Part shown: piece by piece, positions 22,882-35,642 of the stretch
How positions within the stretch are numbered: the stretch's first letter is position 1
Layout: each line of letters begins with the position of its first letter
Source: Nyssa sinensis
Lineage: Eukaryota; Streptophyta; Magnoliopsida; Cornales; Nyssaceae
Assembly (NCBI GenBank): GCA_008638375.1
Contig: CM018048.1
Location: 55,437,347-55,501,346, forward strand
DNA length: 64,000 nucleotides
Reading direction: 5' to 3'
Translations under genes and position numbers: made by a program
Notes under the pieces: generated by a model
Told to the model about the DNA's origin: nothing
Databases searched by the model: none
What the model saw: the letters and a program-made list of their open reading frames with translations, nothing else

Positions 22882-25800
22882 ATGAAGTTCATGAAACTTG
22901 GATCAAAGCCTGATTCATTTCAGACTGATGGAGACAATATCAGGTCAGTGTGTAACCTTTTTGTGAATCATATTCATTGTCTTTCTTTTTTGCAAAATTT
23001 TATTTTGGGTGGGTTGTTGCTATTGTATTTGTGGTCACTAATCTTCATCGTAATCCTATCATTTACACCTTGCTTGATAAAAAGTGATGAGGAAAAGGGA
23101 AGGAAAGAAGAAAGAGATGGACTAAGGCCATCTCTGGGGGTGACTTAAACTCAAACCCAAATTTCACTTAAAATTTGAGTGAAGGTTGAATTTGAGTTTC
23201 ACGTTTTCCAATGGTCTTACTCAAATTAAGTTTGAGTTATAAATTTGAATTTATAACATATTTGGATTTGAGTTTGAGTAAAAATAGATTTTGTATGGAT
23301 TTGAATCTAGGGTTGGAGAAGGTTTTACTCATACCCAAACTCAAATTTAAATAAGAATTTTCTTGTTAGAAAAATAGGAACAAAATAGGTAATCACAAAC
23401 TCAATTTAAATTTGAGTTTGGATTTGAGTATCCATTGGAGATGTCCAATTTTGCTTTCCTCTCAAAAATGGGTGGAAAGTGAGAGGAGAAGGATAAATGA
23501 GTTTGTGATTACCCATTTTGTTCCATTTTTCTAAAAAGAAAATTCTTATTTTACCTCTTCTACTCACATGATAAAAATTAATCATTTTCTTTCTTTTCTG
23601 TTTCCAATCTTTTCCAAATAAGAGGAAGGATTAACTCCATTTCCTTGCAAGAAAAAGGGTTATCACTGTCCTTCCCTTCCCTTTCTTCTCTCCTAACTAA
23701 TACTATGCTTCCATTTTCATTCCCTTCTACTTATCAAAGCATAGTGTTAGGTTTTTCTTTCAGTTGGATTTCTTTGTTCATATATCTTCTATATTGTAGG
23801 ATTTGTTTTTTCGCATATTATTATTAACTTGAAATGTTTATTTTGGCTATTTGATTCCCATCTTGTCTCTAATATTTACACCTCCATATTTATTATTTGA
23901 AAATGGTAGCCTTTTCAAATTGATTTGGGGCTATTAGACACTGAAAAAAATGAAGCTTCTATTTTATCTTTCCCCAGGCAAAGTAAGTTTGTTTCGTTGC
24001 AGTGATGATTCTCTACTGTAATGCTCTGCTTCTCTAATTGCTGAGCAATAAAGTGGAATAATATAGTGTGGCATTCAGAATTTCAGGAGTATATCCCAAT
24101 TTTAGTTGACTATAGTGTGACCACTTTGATTAAAAAGGACATTGTATGGAAGTAATTTTGATGTTCAAAAAGCCTTTCCAAATGCCTGCTGTTTACCTGT
24201 TGCTGAGCACATGTTTTGTCAGAATTTCTAAGTATGTACGCAATATGTATTTCAGTTATATGCACTTCGTAATTATTTTAGGAGTTATCACTCAATTTCC
24301 TTTGCCAAAGGTGATTATTTGTATATTTGTAAATTTTAAGGGGAGGAGAAGGATATTTAATTTTTGGCTTGTCTTAAACTTTTGGTTGTTAGGTTTTTCC
24401 ACCTTTTAGCCAACCCCAAATATTTGGGAATTAAGGCTTTGTTGAGTTGAGGTTTTTATACCTTTTTTGTGTTTGATTGATGACTTTAAGATTCAGTTTA
24501 CGCGTTTATTTTGAACAAAGAGAATTCATAAATTACTCATTTAGAAATGCTGTCAAGATTGTTAGCAATCATTGCTGCTCAATTCTGAGGAATACTTCCT
24601 ACATGCCTTTCGCGTTAACTCTCCATTCAACTGATATATCCCCCTACTCTTCCTGGTTTCTTTACAGTAGCATTTCGTGCATTCTATTGATTAGATTTAT
24701 CATGACTTGTGAGCTAAGAAGCACAGATGTGGACACGGGACACAGATACGACACGACATGGATACACAGACATGTTATTTCTCAAAACAGTAGGACACGG
24801 ACACGTTAATGACACGTGTAATATTTATAAATTTCTTAAATGTTTTATATAACCATATAATAAAAACCTAATGTTATTTCAATTAAAATTGGCAATAAAA
24901 ATACATAAATCACAAAAATATTATTAAAATATTAAAATAACAAAGTCATTAAATAAAAGTTAAAGAACTTCTTCATTTAATCATCAACATCTATGATTTA
25001 AATGTCGGACACGTGTCCGGGAAGTGTCCGAGAGTGTCGGCATCCGACACATGTCCGACATGGACACGTGAGCCAAAATATCCGTGCTTCATAGCTTGTG
25101 AGCAAGAAGGCTTTTACTCCTTTTTCCATGCAGTATATGCCTATCATATTGTTTCTCATTTAAAATTGTGAATTTTTTTCCCCATATTTCAAAGTTAAAG
25201 AGCTTTCAATCAGATTTAGCATGGTAATTTCTGACTTCAGCCATCTGATGTTCATGCATTAAGATTAACATGAATGAGTGAGATCATGTAATATGTTTGT
25301 TTAGAATTGTTGGGATATAGTTTGAGTTATTTCTATATACATAAGACGAATGAGTATTAGATGAGGACTTTAGAGTTGTATTTGAGGTGTACTAGAGATT
25401 GTCTTGGGATGGTGGGACCTTGACTTGGCAGACTCAAATGAGAGAGGTGAAAGGTTTAAATGAGGAAGAAGATATTGGACCAATAGACCTGGAAAACGTT
25501 GTGTTAGGGGAATTATGTAACTGATGAGGCATGTGTGAACGCAGATGGAAGGCAGACTAAGGCACTGCTGTGGATAGCTTTAAGGCTTAAAGCTGTGCTG
25601 GTGCCAATAGAATCAGCTGGGCTTTAATGTGGTTATTGCATCATGCAACAGTTGAACCGGGAACAATGGATAACTCATGTTTTCAGGTTGGTTTATGTGG
25701 TTTATGCTGTCATCAGTAACTGGAGTTGCTCATTTGCTTCTGTGAGCCTCTACCCCATCTGTCAAGTCTAGAACTCATCTCCATGGAGTGTTGACGAGGT

Positions 25801-28800
25801 CACTGACGAGGTCACTCTGACCCACCTCCCACAAACACAACCTAGATCATCTAGAAAGAAACTTTGAATTCAGCAATCACCATTCCGACTCCAAATAAGT
25901 CTGGGATTCCTTACCATGTATTTCCCCCACTCTCTCTCTCTGTGCAACCAGGCAGACCACAATAGTTTTCATTCCATGAGAAATGGAAGTTATGGGTGCA
26001 TATGAATTGATCAATGTATTTCTCATTTAAAATCTTCCTGGATTTAATCTTCTCAATTTTATGTGGAAAAAAATTTCTGATCTAATTATTTCTCTTGCTT
26101 TATATGATTTTATGTATCCTGTTGAATAAATTGAAAAATCTGATTCAATGACAAACTTCTTATCTTTCCTACCTTAAATGTGACTATATAGTTTAAGCCT
26201 TCTAACTTGATTCCAATTTTTTTTTTTTTGGTTAAAGATTAGATAATCACTGAAAATTCTTAATGGTTTTAAATCAGTTCCTGATTATAGTAATTTGAAT
26301 TCCCACAGGATAGATTACAAACTGTGATAGGTAACAAAAATTCATGTATATTAAAGAAACTTCATTTAAGAGCTGATAGATTACAAAAATTCATGTATAT
26401 CAAACCAGCATTTAAGAGCTGACACTATAATTTCATCTTGAGTTGACTTGGTAAATTTCTTACAATGGAGATATTTATTTTGTGGTGGAGATATTTAATA
26501 TTTTTAGCTTTTAGCAATTTGTCATTAAGATTTTATAGTTCGACTGTTGAATGAAAATTTTATGTGGATCTGATTGTTCTTATGGCAAAGCATATTGGAG
26601 GATATGTGAAAACTCTTTAAATTAGGTTCCGTTGGTACTTATCACAGGATAACAAAGATAAGAACAGATTTTGGATTAAGATGATACAAATAGCATGTGT
26701 TTGTGAGATACTGAGTTCCACTATTATAATGTGTTTTTTTAAGAATAAGCTACTTTTCACAATTGTTGACTGTATACTCTGTTATTGTCTTCTTTATGTC
26801 TTGAAATGTTTGCAATCATTACTCCACTTGTCTACTCAGAAGAAATTTAAAGAGAAAAAAAGAAGATATAGAATTTAATAGTTTGATTTGTAGACTTTAA
26901 TTTTCCCCTTCCAAACTTTGAGATATACTTTTACTCTTGAAATAAAAGTTGTCTTATATTTTTAGTTTTTTGTTTTATGTTATTTTCCTTTCAAATGACT
27001 TTGCAATATCATGATGAAGCTCCAATTAATCAGTGTAGTTTGTCAATTGGATTGTGTTTTCTATCTTCTTTTTGGACTTGCATTTTATATTAAACAACAA
27101 AGATTCTGATCAATGATAGTAATATCATTATTTTCTTGCACTGCTTGTTCTTACATTTTACTACTGAAAAGACATTTGTGTATCAAGTTTATCATGAACA
27201 TGACTGGAGGAATATTTATATGTCCAGGTATGTGGCGACTGAGTTGGCAACTGACATAGTTGTTAATGTCGCGGATGTGAAATTTTATCTGCATAAGGTA
27301 AACCATATATAGACTTGTAAAGGATTCGATATATTCGTATGATAACCCTAATTTTATAGCTTGCCCCTTTTTAACTTCATTCATTTGTTTCTTTAGAAAT
27401 AAAAAATAAAAAGGCTTAACATATATGAACAAATTAAAATTAGGGGTCCACGTTAATGTTTTGAACTGGTTAACCCAGCTGGGTACATAGGTTGATTTGA
27501 CCTGGAACAACCAATTGATCATTATAAGTCTAACTAGGTGATACCCAGCCTCATCTTCTCTGCTTTTGAAAAATTATTCCAAAGGCAGGAATGAAGATTT
27601 TATCCAGTTCACTGTGGTTTATAATTAGCTTTAAGGACTTAATTAGATGTGAAATCACCCCAAAATCCCAATGGTTTCTGGTGTGGTCCTGCCTATTTAA
27701 CTGGCTAGATTAGTGTGGGTATTAATGTTTTTTTTTTTATCAGCAAGGTAAATTATATATCAATAAAAGGGCCCCAAGAAGGGCAAACAGTGTGGGTATT
27801 AAATATTGATTCAAAATTCAGAAAGGAATATGAAATGATTTTTCGTGATCCAAAAATCAGGTCTAACCTATGTGTTTATGCACACTTCAGTAACATATGG
27901 TCATTTTGGTGATATTAACAAACTACAAATTTCTGCAGTTTCCCCTTTTGTCCAGAAGTGCCCGCTTGCAGAAGCTGGTTGCAATTACAAATGAGGAAAA
28001 CAATGATGAAATCCACATACATGAAATTCCTGGTGGACCTTCTGCCTTTGAAATATGTGTGAAGTTCTGTTATGGTATGACAGTGACTCTCAATGCATAC
28101 AATGTGGTTGCTGCGCGTTGTGCAGCTGAGTATCTAGAGATGTATGAAACCATTGAGAAAGGAAACCTCATTTACAAGATTGATGTTTTCCTTAATTCAA
28201 GCATCTTCCGGAGTTGGAAAGATTCGATCATTGTTCTTCAAACTACAAAGTCTCTTTTTCCATGGTCTGAGGAACTGAAGGTGGTCAGTCATTGCCTGGA
28301 CTCTATAGCTTCCAAAGTTTCAATTGATACTTCAAAGATTGAATGGTCCTACACCTATAACCGAAAAAAACTCCCATCCGAGAATGGAAATGATCCACAC
28401 TGGAATGGTGTAAGAAAACAGCAGATGGTTCCAAAGGACTGGTGGGTAGAGGACCTTTGTGAGCTTCAAATTGACTTGTATAAGCGAGTTGTAACAACAA
28501 TTAAAACAAGGGGAAATGTGTCTAGTGATGTAATTGGTGAAGCCTTGAAAGCGTATGCCTCGAGAAGGTTGCCAGGGTTCAGCAAGGGTATGAATCAAGG
28601 TGGTGACACCGTAAAATATCGATCAGTGGTTGAGACCATTATTTGGCTGCTGCCCACTGAGAAAAGTAGTGCATCTTGCAGTTTCTTGTTCAAATTGTTA
28701 CAAGCAGCTATTGTGTTAGAATGTGGAGAAATGGGAAGAAGAGAGTTGATGAGGAGAATTGGTCAACAGCTGGAGGAAGCCACAGTGGCGGAGCTTTTGA

Positions 28801-30134
28801 TTCGAGCTCCAGCTGGGAAAACAACAATTTATGATACTGAAATAGTACAAGACCTAATTGAGGAGTTTGTGAAGCAGAAGAGTGCTAAGACTGATTGTCC
28901 TGTGGAAAACGATTTCCAGGATATCAGAAGCCCTGGATTTGTTTCGGATGCTTCCAAGGTGAAGGTAGCTAAGCTGGTTGATGGCTACCTTGCTGAAATT
29001 GGAAGGGATCCCAATCTGCCCCTCTCAAAATTTTTAGATCTTGCAGAGCTGGTCTCAAGCTTCTCGAGACCATCCCATGATGGACTTTATCGGGCCATTG
29101 ACATGTATCTTAAGGTGCATTCTTGAACCTTCATTTTTGTAGCAGTGACTTGAACATTTTAGTTTGAGCTGTCACAAACTGAATCATACCAGCACAATTT
29201 GTTCTTTCATCTCTGTATATGAGTTTGTTCTGACCACGAGATGCTCTTGATAATTTTGAATAGGCCATATGTTGAGTCATAATCTCATTACTTGATGGGT
29301 AGCATCAAGGAGACCTTTGCACATTAGAATTGGCTGTCAGATGATTTGTATTTTTAATTAATCTAGTCTTTTGTCTCATTATTAAAAAAAACAATTAACA
29401 TGATGGTTCGAATGGTTAGTTCAATCAAGTTTTGACTGCTGAAATGCACTGTTTTCACTAGTATGTGCCACATGCATTGTAGGCTACGAGTATGACAAGG
29501 ATACACTTTCGGATTCTGTCTAATTGCTTTAAGTGATTGTGTTTTGGTGCAGGAACACCCTGGAATCAACAAGAGTGAGAGGAAAAGAATATGTAGATTG
29601 ATGGATTGCAAGAAGTTGTCTGTGGATGCATGCATGCATGCTGTGCAAAATGAGCGGCTGCCCTTGCGGGTTGTCGTGCAGGTTCTCTTCTTCGAGCAGG
29701 TCAGGGCCACAACATCATCTGGCAGTGGCAGTACACCTGACATACCGGGGTCGATCAGGACTTTACCACCAGCTGGTTCCAACGCGAGCTCAAGATCTGC
29801 CACAACTAACACAGAAGAGGACTGGGACTCTGTGCCAACAGCAGAGGAGCTCAAGGCTTTGAAAGGGCAACTTGCTACTCTAAGATTAAGGGATGAAGCA
29901 AGAGGTGTTACTAACAGTAATAGCAACCATGATACTAAAATGAATGCTGAAAAACTTGCTGCCACTAAAGTGAAAAACTTGCTCATTTCAAAAAAGATCT
30001 TTTCAAAACTTTGGTCAAGCAAAGAGAGACAAAGCGAGAACAGCAGCTCAGATACATCGGAGAGCCCTGCTTCTACAAACGCAGAGGAAACAAAGTCCAC
30101 TCCTTCCAGGAGTAGGAGGCATTCAGTATCTTAG
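22882..30134 (+). CDS. NPY2: BTB/POZ-NPH3 protein, NPY family
   Basis: Coding exons 22882-22943, 27228-27297, 27939-29114 and 29553-30134. All introns are GT-AG and phases agree (62+70+1176+582 nt, 629 aa). It starts [13 protein letters not shown], the typical NPY N-terminus. The BTB/POZ domain covers about residues 29-125 ([11 protein letters not shown]...[18 protein letters not shown]). The NPH3 domain runs from [10 protein letters not shown] (about 211) to [17 protein letters not shown] (ends about 485). A Ser/Thr-rich tail contains a short coiled coil ([14 protein letters not shown]). NPY proteins are plasma-membrane-associated partners of AGC kinases in PIN-dependent auxin transport and organ formation; BTB-NPH3 proteins can act as CUL3 adaptors. 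Intron 1 is 4.3 kb and holds two MITEs (23126-23446, 24714-25094). Length and domain order are normal and I see no lesion. NPY2 is my best guess within the clade; other NPY members are possible. Confidence 0.93.
23126..23446. mobile_element. MITE in NPY-like intron 1 (321 bp)
   Basis: The left end GGCCATCTCTGGGGGTGAC and the inverted right end GGACATCTCCAATGGATAC are terminal inverted repeats. The arms continue with 'AAACTCAAACCCAAATTT' against 'CAAATCCAAACTCAAATTT'. The interior is made of recurring 'TTTGAGTTTGAGT' blocks. Flanking bases are TAA on the left and AAT on the right, so the target duplication is unclear. The GGCCATCTCCAATGG-type terminus is common among plant MITEs. Confidence 0.8.
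24714..25094 (-). mobile_element. hAT MITE, family D copy 2 (381 bp), in NPY-like intron 1
   Basis: Termini CTAAGAAGCACAGATG and (inverted right end) CTATGAAGCACGGATA with a perfect 8-bp target duplication CTTGTGAG (24706-24713 and 25095-25102). Its reverse complement is collinear with 19932-20310, including the 'ATGTTGATGATTAAATG' and 'AAGAAGTTCTTTA' blocks. Noncoding. It sits about 1.8 kb into a 4.3-kb intron, away from splice sites. Confidence 0.93.
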
Positions 30135-30560
30135 TAACAATGTCGCAAAGACGAACTGGGGGTTGGTTGCTCTATCTGTAAAATTGTACCATCTGTTGAC
30201 ATTAGGATGTTAGAATCCACCGAGGTCTTCCAGCTAACTTTGGTATTAAAAAAGAGAAATGTGTATCCCACTAGAGTTTTTGAGCAATAGGAGGACATGA
30301 TTACCAAGAAAGATTAGACTGGGGATTTATTTTTTGGTTCCAAGTGTTCAATGCCATTTTCTTGTGTTCCCCAAGAGATATGGAGGTTCTTTATTGTTTC
30401 TTTAGCTTTGGCTATGGCATTTGATAATGACCCAGTTGTGCTGTTCTCCTGTACCCTAACCTTTGTGTGAAAGAAGAAATGCTAGTTATTGGTATTTGGG
30501 GTTCTGGTGGGATCATTGGAAAATCTGGAAGGAAGACATCCAATCAGTTGAAATAAAGAA
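30135..30560 (+). other. Probable 3' UTR of the NPY-like gene
   Basis: T-rich noncoding sequence after the stop, with a canonical AATAAA at 30552-30557, about 420 nt downstream of the stop codon. The cleavage site was not identified. Confidence 0.5.
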
Positions 30561-31819
30561 GAGAGTGAGAGAATAATCTTCTGTATATTCACTTGATGAT
30601 CATATATCTTTTACAACGAGAGTTTATTTATAGGCATATACAATGTGAGTAGGCTAGGAATTCTAAATGAAAGGCGAGTGGGTAGAGAGTATATCTAAAT
30701 GAAAGGTGAGTAGATAGGGAATATATGGTATGGGAATATATTTTAACGCAGTCGATTTGTGGGCATTTCTCATCCTGTAATTCACGAAAGGAAAATGCTT
30801 GGTATATCGAATGATATTTCTTGTAATTAATAGATGTGTTTGATTTTTTGATTTAAAGTTTAAAGAAGAGTAAATAATGAATAATGTTATTTGATAAACT
30901 AGACCGGTATAGTTAGCATTGCTTTCTAAGTCTTAACCAAATGTGCATGCACTGTAGAGGCCACCACACCTTCACCTCCACTCCACATCTATTAACTGCA
31001 GAGTGCTGCACTTGGAAAAATTGAGAGGGAGCACATGATTATGAAGGTCATATATAGATCTTGTTTTCATTTTTTAACAACCAATTCTCTAAAATCTTAC
31101 TTTATTAGTAGAGAGGGTTGTGACCTTGTTACTTGTATCTTCTAAAGATTCAAGGATATAATGCTTGGAGAGAAAGTGGAGACTAGTACAGTATAATATG
31201 CTTCTTGATGGTGTAAACGGATGGATCAGGATCCTCTTTATTATTATTTTCTCTCAATTTTTTTTTTATATGACGTTGGTTAAATAATAAAACAGTAGAT
31301 GATGTGAGAATGACATGCATCGAAAGAAATTGTGAGGGTAATGGAGAGGAGGCTTGTCCAAAACTGACAACTAATTCTAATGCATGTAGCCCAAAAATAT
31401 AATGAGAGAAACTGCCCAAAAAAATAGGCAGGGGTTGGGGGTCATGGAACATGCTGGATATATATAGATAGTGGCAGTTTGCTTTTTGTATAGCCTGGCC
31501 GACTCTTGGCCACCCGTGAACATATAAATCATGTTGTGTTTCTGTGTCCCCCATCCACCAGAATGTACTTGATAGTTTGTGGTAAAATAGGGTTTGTTCT
31601 TGATCTAATATCTCTCAAATATAAGGCCATATTATAGGTCCAATTAAGCAACATCTTTCAAGGCCTAGTTTGGCCCATACTGCCCCACACCCACAAATTA
31701 TTAACCCATGTGCCACAATTTGGGCTTGGACTAGATCCAAAATCTCCCAAACTGTCCATTACAGCAGCCCAAACACAGTTTTCTGTCTAATGAGTCATAA
31801 TCAACGTATATGTCATAAA
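30561..31819. other. Intergenic spacer, no gene seen
   Basis: A small tandem duplication of about 37 bp around 'TAAATGAAAGG(C/T)GAGT' lies near 30663-30735. Nothing else recognised. Confidence 0.45.
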
Positions 31820-32092
31820 ACTAACTAGGACTAGTTCAGTTGGGCATCATGTTCTTCTCATTTAAAGGAGCTCATGGCTTCAAGTTTCACTCCTTTTGTT
31901 AAGGCAGGATGTGAGTATTATTTTCACCTAATCATAAATTGAACTAATTTGTGTATCCAGGACCCATATTTGATAAGCTAAAGTTATTATTAAACTGTGT
32001 ATTCTTTTGTTACTTTGTAATATTATAATTCTAATGTTCGATTAAGTTAATTGATTGATTGTAATACTATGTCATTTCGACAAAAAAAAAAA
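31820..32092 (+). mobile_element. SINE with target-site duplication (273 bp)
   Basis: A box A-like CTAGTTCAGTTGG lies near the left end and a box B-like GGCTTCAAGTTTCAC about 45 bp on. A-rich 3' end at about 32082-32092. Flanked by a perfect 8-bp duplication GTCATAAA (31812-31819 and 32093-32100). Typical of a tRNA-derived plant SINE in plus orientation. Confidence 0.8.
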
Positions 32093-32492
32093 GTCATAAA
32101 GTGTGCAAAATGAGAATTAAGAAGCTGGCATCTTCATGACTGAGTCTTGGGCCAACCTCTTTACACCCACCTTAGAGAGACCTTGACCTGACCTAATGAA
32201 ATCCCCATGGGCACCCAAAAAAAATTCACCAATTAATCTAATCCAAACCAATCACTTGACATATTCCATGATTTGATTTTCCCTTTTTAAAGCTCAAAAC
32301 ATTTGGAGCATATGATTGTGGGAAAGAAGATATTCAAAGTCAATGTGGGTTGTTCTTGTTCTCACCAAATTCTAAAGATAAAAGAATATAACCAAGTGCA
32401 CTACCTCAAAAGTTGCTCTTTTACTCACATTTTACTGAGACTATCAAACTCTCACATCGCACTAACTAAACTCACTAATCACTGGTTTTAAC

Positions 32493-32553
<61 letters not shown>

Positions 32554-34568
32554 ATCATAAAAGTAGTGTTGGAAGATTAACATTTTAGTCATTCAATCTT
32601 TTGACTAACAAAGAAAAGGAAACAAAATGCCAACCAAACTCGACAATGAAACCCCACTGTTGGCTTCTTCCACATACCTAAACCACGCACATAATTTCGA
32701 GTCAACCACACAAAGAAAGAGATGGATTAAAAGGTACTTGCAAGCCGTTTAGACCTTATTCTTAGCCTTTTTGGTAGGTAAAACCATCTTTTGAGAGGAT
32801 TAGGACTTGGGCAGTGAGCTTTCAGACCTGTCTTTTGTTTTTAATCACAATTTAGGCATAGTTTGGCATGCATTAATGAAATATAACCCAGTCAAAAATT
32901 GCCTAACACTTTCATACCTACTACTATATGTCAGTTTTAGGGTTTGAAACTTTGAATGGAATAATCACTGTATGTCGATTTCAAATCATTTTTTTGTTAT
33001 TATTTATAATGCAGTTGACTGGTAGAAGATGCATGAAAGGATAGGAAAAGAAAAGAAAATCCATATTTTTAGAACCACATGTCTCTTATCTGAATCAAAC
33101 ATGTTTACCATTTTATGGAAACTTCAAAGTTGGAATACAAATTTTCCATGACAATAACTTTCTCATAATAATTCCACGCAGTAGATTGTGATCGGAATGC
33201 AAGAGAGAGAAAGACCAAATCCAGTTTGGGTTTTTAGTTTGCATTATGGGAAATCTGATTCCATTCATACAGTAAGTGATAGAATTGATTCCAACTCTGA
33301 AGTTTCATTCATAGCCACTCAGTGCTCTCACACACTCGATGAAAAATTATTTCATGCGTTTGTCAATCACATAATATAATAATTTTATAAAATTCATGTA
33401 AAATTTATTGTATAACTAAAATTTTACAAGCAATCACATACATGTGTGATTAATATTGAAGGTAATGATAGAAATAACGAAGATTGTCAACTGAAATTAA
33501 TTTTGGTTAAAATAATTTTAAAAAAATTCGAAATAATGTATAATTTAATTAAAAGATTATAATTTTAAATAATAAAAAAATAACCATGGAGATGGATCTC
33601 AAAATAGTTTTATCATATCCAATTGAGTCACACATGGTACCCGGGACTGAACGAACGCTTAGCAATCACACATAATTGTCACTTCAACCATCCAACTCCC
33701 CCCCCTACTTCATGCATCACATGATCTTAGTGCAGACGCCGTGAAGGGCACGCCTGTCCTGCTTTGCTCACCTCCCACAACAGGTATATGTAAGTGTGAT
33801 GAAGCTATTATTACCAAAGTAGCCCCAATTTTGATCGATCCAAATTGATATCAGTGATGGCTGCCGAACCCAAAAAAAAAAATCTCAAACCTGGCAAGAT
33901 ATGACTCATAATCCAATGAAACAGTTACTTTTACTTGGTTATCTAATGAGAGTCATTTTTCGTCGCCAAATCCAAACTAGAACCACGCCAAAATTAAGGT
34001 GGCGGACACAGAAAGGTCCTCTCTATTATTAGAGGCAAAAAAGGCGAATCAAATAACAAACATCATGCAATTTCCAACCCCTACAACCACACCCCACAAA
34101 CAGCAGCTAAAAGTCAAAATCAATTCATATAAAGAAACAAAGGGCAATAGGTCACTAAAAAGATTGCATTCATACATCTTTAAAAGGGATATTCGATTAC
34201 ACACATGATTTGTAATCCCTATCATGCCAGTTTTGCGAATAACTAAAAGCTATATAGCCCACAAAGTTAACTATAAGGCTCCGTTTGGATTAAAAGAGGA
34301 TCTAAAAAGCCACTTCCATTTACAAAAAAGAAAAAGTGGGGATATTCTCTTTACATCATCAACAACAAATAAAAACCCATTATCTTCTCATTCCCTCTTT
34401 TGCCTCCAAAATCAAAATTCTTACAAATTAAAAAACCCTAACTCAGAAGTTAAAACCGCCAAAAAAAAAAAAAAAGGGGGGGGTAGACACAACTCTACCC
34501 TTGCTTTTCCTTGGCTTTTTCCAACGTCTAAATTAGATTTGTTTTGTCCAAACAGACCGTATAAAACA
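32093..34568. other. Intergenic spacer and HLS1 3' flank
   Basis: No gene seen. Contains the (AT)n(GA)n array at 32493-32550. The stretch next to 34568 is presumably the 3' UTR of the minus-strand HLS1-like gene, including A15 and G8 runs near 34458-34482. Confidence 0.45.
32493..32550. repeat. (AT)n-(GA)n compound microsatellite
   Basis: About 10 AT units followed by about 19 GA units. Confidence 0.95.
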
Positions 34569-35479
34569 TTAGAACTCTCTGGGATCAACAAAAATGGAGA
34601 CGCCAGGTGAAGACTTGGTCCAGTCACCGACGGACCCGTCACTGTAGTATTCCCCAAGTCTCTTGATGCACCATAGATCCTCGGCGCACGATAGCCTCTT
34701 CCAGTATGGGATTCCTAACCTGAGCGGCTCGCTATTTGACACCTCCGTCGCCACCACTCCACAACCGCATTCTTTCGCCAAGTTATGAGCGAAACCACAT
34801 AGGGCCCTGACGAACTTAACCGCAAGTGGGCCTTTCCCGCCCAGCCCATACAAGAAATGAAGCCCAAAGGGCCGAAAAAGCTCCGGCACCGATGGAACAC
34901 GTAGCCACGGAACGGCCCGGTCCACTAAACGAGTCGTTTTGGCAAACCCTTTTCTCACTCGCGACGCGCCTCGGACCTCGAGTTTGAATACGTCCTTACA
35001 GTTCCACACGCTGAGTACAGCCCAGGACTCGGGCTGGTTAGCCAGAAACCGTTCCGAGCCCCTCCACGACTCGGTCGAGTACGTGCCGTATGGAACTGCA
35101 ACAAAAGTGCCCAGATTGAGTTTATTGTTGAGAACCGAGTCAATATCTCGGGGGAAGAACTCGGTGGTGGAGAATCGGCGGCGGTAGAGGGACTCGGCGT
35201 CGGAGGGGGTGAGTTTGATGATGGTGACTCGCTTGGTGATTGGGACACGGTGAGCGAACACGGGCTGGACCAAGATTGAAGGTGCACGAAACTTGGAGTA
35301 GCCGCATTTGTTGGTGAAGAGCTTAACGGACGGTTGGTTGTCGTTTTCCGTTGCTATGTACGAATACTCGGCACCATTTTCTCGAAACCACTCCTCCATT
35401 CTCCGCACTAACTTAAACCCTATTCCCGTTCGCCTGCAATTTTGTCAATGTAAAAAAAAATCCATTATATAAGTATGTT

Positions 35480-35510
<31 letters not shown>

Positions 35511-35605
35511 AAAATATAATATGAAGCTAGCTTCAATAGTTAGAGGGAATGTTTGATCATGGGTCAACTCAATAACCCATTTTAGGTAAAATTTTCATCA
35601 TTGGT

Positions 35606-35642
<37 letters not shown>

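Noticed and set aside
27897..27938. Treating the 409-codon open frame from 27897 as a separate gene start
   Set aside because: The frame before 27939 is intron. The AG at 27937-27938 and the join to HK|FPLL of the NPY-like protein show this is exon 3, not a start.
29363..30100. 245-codon minus-strand open frame
   Set aside because: It is the antisense shadow of the last NPY-like exon and has no domain of its own.
21944..30134. NPY-like gene and HLS1 as a co-regulated auxin cluster
   Set aside because: Both families touch auxin-related growth, but they are 4.4 kb apart, convergent, and share no visible regulatory motif. Proximity alone is not evidence.
31370..31500. Possible hairpin (AACTGCC...GGCAGTT) as a miRNA
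   Set aside because: The complementary arms are only about 7 bp and no known miRNA sequence is present.
34939..35287. Open frames on both strands inside HLS1 exon 3
   Set aside because: Alternative-frame shadows of a GC-rich coding exon whose true frame matches HLS1.
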